Assembly (NCBI RefSeq): GCF_011516645.4
Contig: NZ_CP088285.1
Location: 4,792,501 to 4,856,500 of the forward strand
DNA from: Bradyrhizobium septentrionale
Lineage (GTDB): Bacteria > Pseudomonadota > Alphaproteobacteria > Rhizobiales > Xanthobacteraceae
Direction of reading: 5' to 3'
Length of the DNA: 64,000 bases
Positions 61,450-64,000 of this stretch are shown piece by piece (the first letter of the stretch is position 1; each line of letters starts with the position of its first letter). The notes beneath the pieces were generated by a model, which saw only the letters and a program-made list of their open reading frames with translations, ran no database searches and was not told where the DNA came from. Both the position numbers and the translations under genes were made by a program.

Positions 61450-63156
61450 ATGGCAGCGACGGTTCGGGCGGCTCTCTACCTGCGGGTCTCGACGGGGCGG
61501 CAAGCAGACAGCGATCTTTCTATCCCGGATCAGCGCCGCCAGGCGAAGGCTCATTGTGCGTCTCGTGGGTGGGAGATCGTCGCTGACTATGTCGAGCCCG
61601 GAGCGTCCGCGACCGACGATCGGCGGCCGGAGTTCCAGCGCATGATCGACGCGGCGACGGTCAAGCCGCCGGCGTTCGACGTGATCCTGGTCCACAGCTT
61701 CAGCCGCTTCTTCCGCGACCAGTTCCAGCTTGAGTTTTATGTCCGCCGGCTCGCCAAGAATGGCGTGCGGCTGGTGTCGATCACGCAGGAACTCGGCGAT
61801 GATCCGATGAGCAACATGATCCGCCAAATCATGGCACTGTTCGACGAATATCAGTCCAAGGAGAATGCCAAGCACACGCTGCGAGCGATGAAGGAGAACG
61901 CACGGCAAGGCTTCTGGAATGGCGCGTTGCCGCCGATCGGTTACCGTATCGTGGAAGCCAGTGAGCAGCGCGGCCATCGCACCAAGAAGACGCTGGAGAT
62001 CGATCCTATCCAGGCCAAGACCGTGCGGCTGATCTATCGCCTGGCGCGCGAAGGAAGCGGCTCATCCGGGTCGATGGGCGTCAAATCGATCGCCAAGCAT
62101 CTGAACGAAGCCGGCATCCGAACGCGCGATGGCGGACGCTGGGGCGTCGATGCCGTGCACAAGGTACTAACGCGAACCACGTACATCGGCCGTCACCGGT
62201 TCAACACCAAATTTTGGAAGACCCGCGAGCGCAAACCGGACGCCGAGGTGGTGGAAATGGCGGTGCCGCCGATCATCGATGCGGCCGAGTTCGAGGCCGT
62301 GCAGATGCTACTCAAGACGCGCTGCCCGGCGCTGACCGCGCCGCGCGTCGTCAGCGGACCGACCCTCCTTACCGGCATCTGCTTTTGCGCCACCTGCGGC
62401 GGCGCGATGACACTGAGGACCGGGAAGAGTGGACGGTACAGGTACTACACGTGCTCGACCAAGGCCCGGCAGGGCGAGACCGGCTGCAAAGGCCGCACCG
62501 TTCCGATGGAAAAGCTCGACAGCGTCGTAGCCGAGCACATCGAGCACCGCCTTTTGCAGCCCAAACGTCTCGAGGAAGTCTTATCGGCCGTCCTGCATCG
62601 CCGGAAGGAGCGCGCCGAGCGCCGAACGACGCATATCGCCGAATTGCGCAAGCGTGCGGCCGAAGCGGAAGCCAAACTCAAGCGGCTATACGACGCCATC
62701 GAAAACGGGATCGCCGACGTCTCAGACCCGATGCTCAAGGAGCGTGTAACCGAGCTGAAGTCGATCCGCGACCAGGCCCGCGCCGACGCGGAGCGGGGCG
62801 AGGGTGCGCTGGATCGGGCTGGGCCGAGCATCACACCCCAGGCGCTCAAGACCTTCGCCAGCCAGGCCCGCCGGCGCATGCGGACCGAACAGGGCGGCTA
62901 CCGCCGCGATCACCTGCGCGCGCTGGCCCAGCGCATCGAGGTGGACGCGAAAGAAGTTCGCATCATGGGATCGAAAAGCGTGCTCTTGCGCACTCTCGTC
63001 GCCGCGTCCGGCGCAAAATCGGCAGGTTTTGGAGTGCCCAGTTTTGTACCGAAATGGCGCACCCGACACGATTCGAACGTGTGGCCTTCGCCTTCCGAGG
63101 GCAGCTCTTGGCGCAAAGCGGCCGTTCGTACCAGACAGCCGTCCTGCGACCGATAA
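61450..63156 (+). CDS. Large serine recombinase
   Basis: A 568-residue site-specific recombinase. The resolvase domain starts AALYLRVSTGRQADSDLSIP, with catalytic Ser14, and continues with FDVILVHSFSRFFRDQFQLE. A recombinase domain follows (IGYRIVEASEQRG, then KSIAKHLNEAGIRTRDGGRW), then a zinc ribbon (CFCATCGGAM, then CSTKARQGETGCKG) and a coiled coil (about residues 410-450). AAGGGGGAAATC precedes the ATG at 61450. The last 35 residues (from KWRTRHDSNVWPSPSEGS) are read through the antisense of a tRNA 3' remnant, so the C-terminus was probably altered when the element was joined to that site. Such enzymes integrate and excise islands. Confidence 0.92.
   Translation: MAATVRAALYLRVSTGRQADSDLSIPDQRRQAKAHCASRGWEIVADYVEPGASATDDRRPEFQRMIDAATVKPPAFDVILVHSFSRFFRDQFQLEFYVRRLAKNGVRLVSITQELGDDPMSNMIRQIMALFDEYQSKENAKHTLRAMKENARQGFWNGALPPIGYRIVEASEQRGHRTKKTLEIDPIQAKTVRLIYRLAREGSGSSGSMGVKSIAKHLNEAGIRTRDGGRWGVDAVHKVLTRTTYIGRHRFNTKFWKTRERKPDAEVVEMAVPPIIDAAEFEAVQMLLKTRCPALTAPRVVSGPTLLTGICFCATCGGAMTLRTGKSGRYRYYTCSTKARQGETGCKGRTVPMEKLDSVVAEHIEHRLLQPKRLEEVLSAVLHRRKERAERRTTHIAELRKRAAEAEAKLKRLYDAIENGIADVSDPMLKERVTELKSIRDQARADAERGEGALDRAGPSITPQALKTFASQARRRMRTEQGGYRRDHLRALAQRIEVDAKEVRIMGSKSVLLRTLVAASGAKSAGFGVPSFVPKWRTRHDSNVWPSPSEGSSWRKAAVRTRQPSCDR
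63055..63106 (-). tRNA. tRNA-Arg 3' remnant, probable attachment site
   Basis: On the minus strand the T-arm ACACG-TTCGAAT-CGTGT, the acceptor strand CGGGTGC and an encoded CCA are intact. Upstream, CTGCCCTCGGAAGG resembles the anticodon arm of tRNA-Arg(CCG) with changes. The 5' half (D-arm and acceptor partner) is missing, so it is not a functional tRNA. It lies next to an integrase gene and looks like an att core left by island integration. Confidence 0.7.
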
Positions 63157-63195
63157 GGACACACATCGCTTTGGAACCAGGCTCGGGAAGGGCGC

Positions 63196-64000
63196 CTACG
63201 CGCGTTTTCCCATCGGCACCACGTTTCCACCACTCCGCGGCACCAGCGACACGACTACAGCTCTTGCGAGGTCTTCCAAGGCGGTCGCAATGTATTTCGC
63301 GTAATGCCGCTCGATCATTTTGACTGAGGTGTTGTGCAGTTTGGCCACCTGTTGAATGGGCAAGCCCTTTCGGAGACCGCGGACGATGCTCGAGTGCCGC
63401 AAAGCATAGGGAATCACCTCTGGCATACCGGCGCGCTCGCGAATGGCCTTCCAGGGCCGTGCAAGTTCGGCTCTTTTCCATGGACCGCGTTCAGACTTCT
63501 TCCACGCGATACCCCTTGGCTCCTGTTCATGGATCCATCGCTCGAGAAGAGGTGCATCGCTTGGCCGGCCGGTAATTGCGGGTAAAAGCACCGCAATTAC
63601 ATCGTCACCCACTGGGACCGGGTCTGAGCCGCTATTACCCCCGCGCCCCTTGTAGGAACCCGGCACCATCAGACGCCGCGCAGAAACCTGTACGTCGCCC
63701 ACGCGCATTCGCCTGACCTGGGCATACCGCGCGCCGGTCGCGGCCAAGCATACGACGATCCGATATAGATCGCCATCAAACCCAAGCTCCTGATCGACTT
63801 CATGCGCAGCTTGAAGGATGGCGCCAACCTCTTCATCCGTGAGAATCTGGTTATCCCGAGCAACCGACACATCGTCATCATCATCGATCCGCTCGGCTTT
63901 GAAGCCGGCCTTCACAATGGCGAGGAACGTCGGGTTTAGTTTCTTCCGATCTGCGGAAAGCCGCGGCCACGCGGCATTTAGTGCGGCCTTGAGGTCATTC
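63196..64000 (-). CDS. Tyrosine recombinase (phage-type integrase), truncated by the window end
   Basis: The C-terminal 268 codons of a tyrosine recombinase; the frame is open to the right edge of the window. Catalytic features are visible: the first arginine in AATGARYAQVRRM, the second in PYALRHSSIVRG, and the nucleophile tyrosine in MIERHYAKYIATA. The position normally held by His before LRH is Tyr (PYALRH). A GTG at 63915 is the first start in the window, but the upstream sequence (NDLKAALNAAWPRLSADRKK) matches integrase sequence, so the true start is beyond 64000. It reads toward the tRNA-Arg remnant, the normal layout for an integrase and its att site. Confidence 0.9.
   Translation of the reverse strand, partial: NDLKAALNAAWPRLSADRKKLNPTFLAIVKAGFKAERIDDDDDVSVARDNQILTDEEVGAILQAAHEVDQELGFDGDLYRIVVCLAATGARYAQVRRMRVGDVQVSARRLMVPGSYKGRGGNSGSDPVPVGDDVIAVLLPAITGRPSDAPLLERWIHEQEPRGIAWKKSERGPWKRAELARPWKAIRERAGMPEVIPYALRHSSIVRGLRKGLPIQQVAKLHNTSVKMIERHYAKYIATALEDLARAVVVSLVPRSGGNVVPMGKRA

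Overview
The window looks like part of a symbiosis island of a nodulating Bradyrhizobium or a very close relative. The evidence is a tts-box-regulated type III secretion system (T3SS) in rhizobial gene order (rhcC1 / nopB-rhcJ-nolU-rhcL-rhcN-rhcZ-rhcQRSTU / y4xK-rhcC2-ttsI), a near-consensus nod box, a NopE1-type effector with two self-cleaving domains, VirK, and a very high load of IS66, IS5/IS1182, IS1380 and IS481 elements in GC-rich DNA. All assignments were made by reading the sequence; no database search was run.

Layout. 1-4.7 kb: an IS481-family element whose left end is split from its transposase by an IS1182-family and an IS1380-family element, both sitting at copies of one CTAG target. 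4.9-6.7 kb: tts box and nopE1. 7.4-11.6 kb: a small tts-box-linked ORF, then a cobalamin riboswitch and a class I ribonucleotide reductase pair (nrdA, nrdB). 12.3-25.4 kb: a tts-box effector, rhcC1, the long nopB-to-rhcU operon, and the opposing ttsI-rhcC2-y4xK block. 25.5-28.5 kb: nod box and another tts-box effector. 29-33.2 kb: a broken virK, a radical SAM/SPASM gene, a cytochrome P450 and a small four-helix membrane protein. 33.5-37.8 kb: transposase and recombinase debris, one more small effector and one large (754 aa) effector candidate. 37.8-43.1 kb: a mosaic IS66 element interrupted by a second, complete IS66 element. 43.9-50.4 kb: pabA (frameshifted), pabB, a Dabb-fold protein and an RND pump. 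51-56.4 kb: debris plus another full IS66 element. 56.5-64 kb: accessory cargo of a second mobile segment, namely a short prokaryotic Argonaute with a truncated SMEK-domain partner, a PlsY-like acyltransferase, a large serine recombinase, a tRNA-Arg 3' remnant and a tyrosine integrase running off the window.

How the parts work together. Flavonoid-activated NodD would act at the nod box (26948-26995), raising TtsI, which would then activate the tts boxes before nopE1, the small ORF at 7.4 kb, nopB and the effectors at 12.3, 27.4, 34.2 and probably 35.5 kb. Two things cast doubt on a working secretion system as written: rhcC2 (secretin) has a one-base insertion in a T6 run, and RhcU lacks a recognisable NPTH self-cleavage site. 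rhcV, the needle and translocator genes are not in the window. The riboswitch would restrict the B12-independent reductase to cobalamin shortage.

Leads I consider strongest: the short Argonaute with a decayed, apparently SMEK-type partner; a small effector family sharing a roughly 45-residue module built around a LPxxDHPT core; the rhcC2 and RhcU anomalies; the riboswitch-controlled reductase inside a T3SS cluster; and the reconstructable nested insertions.
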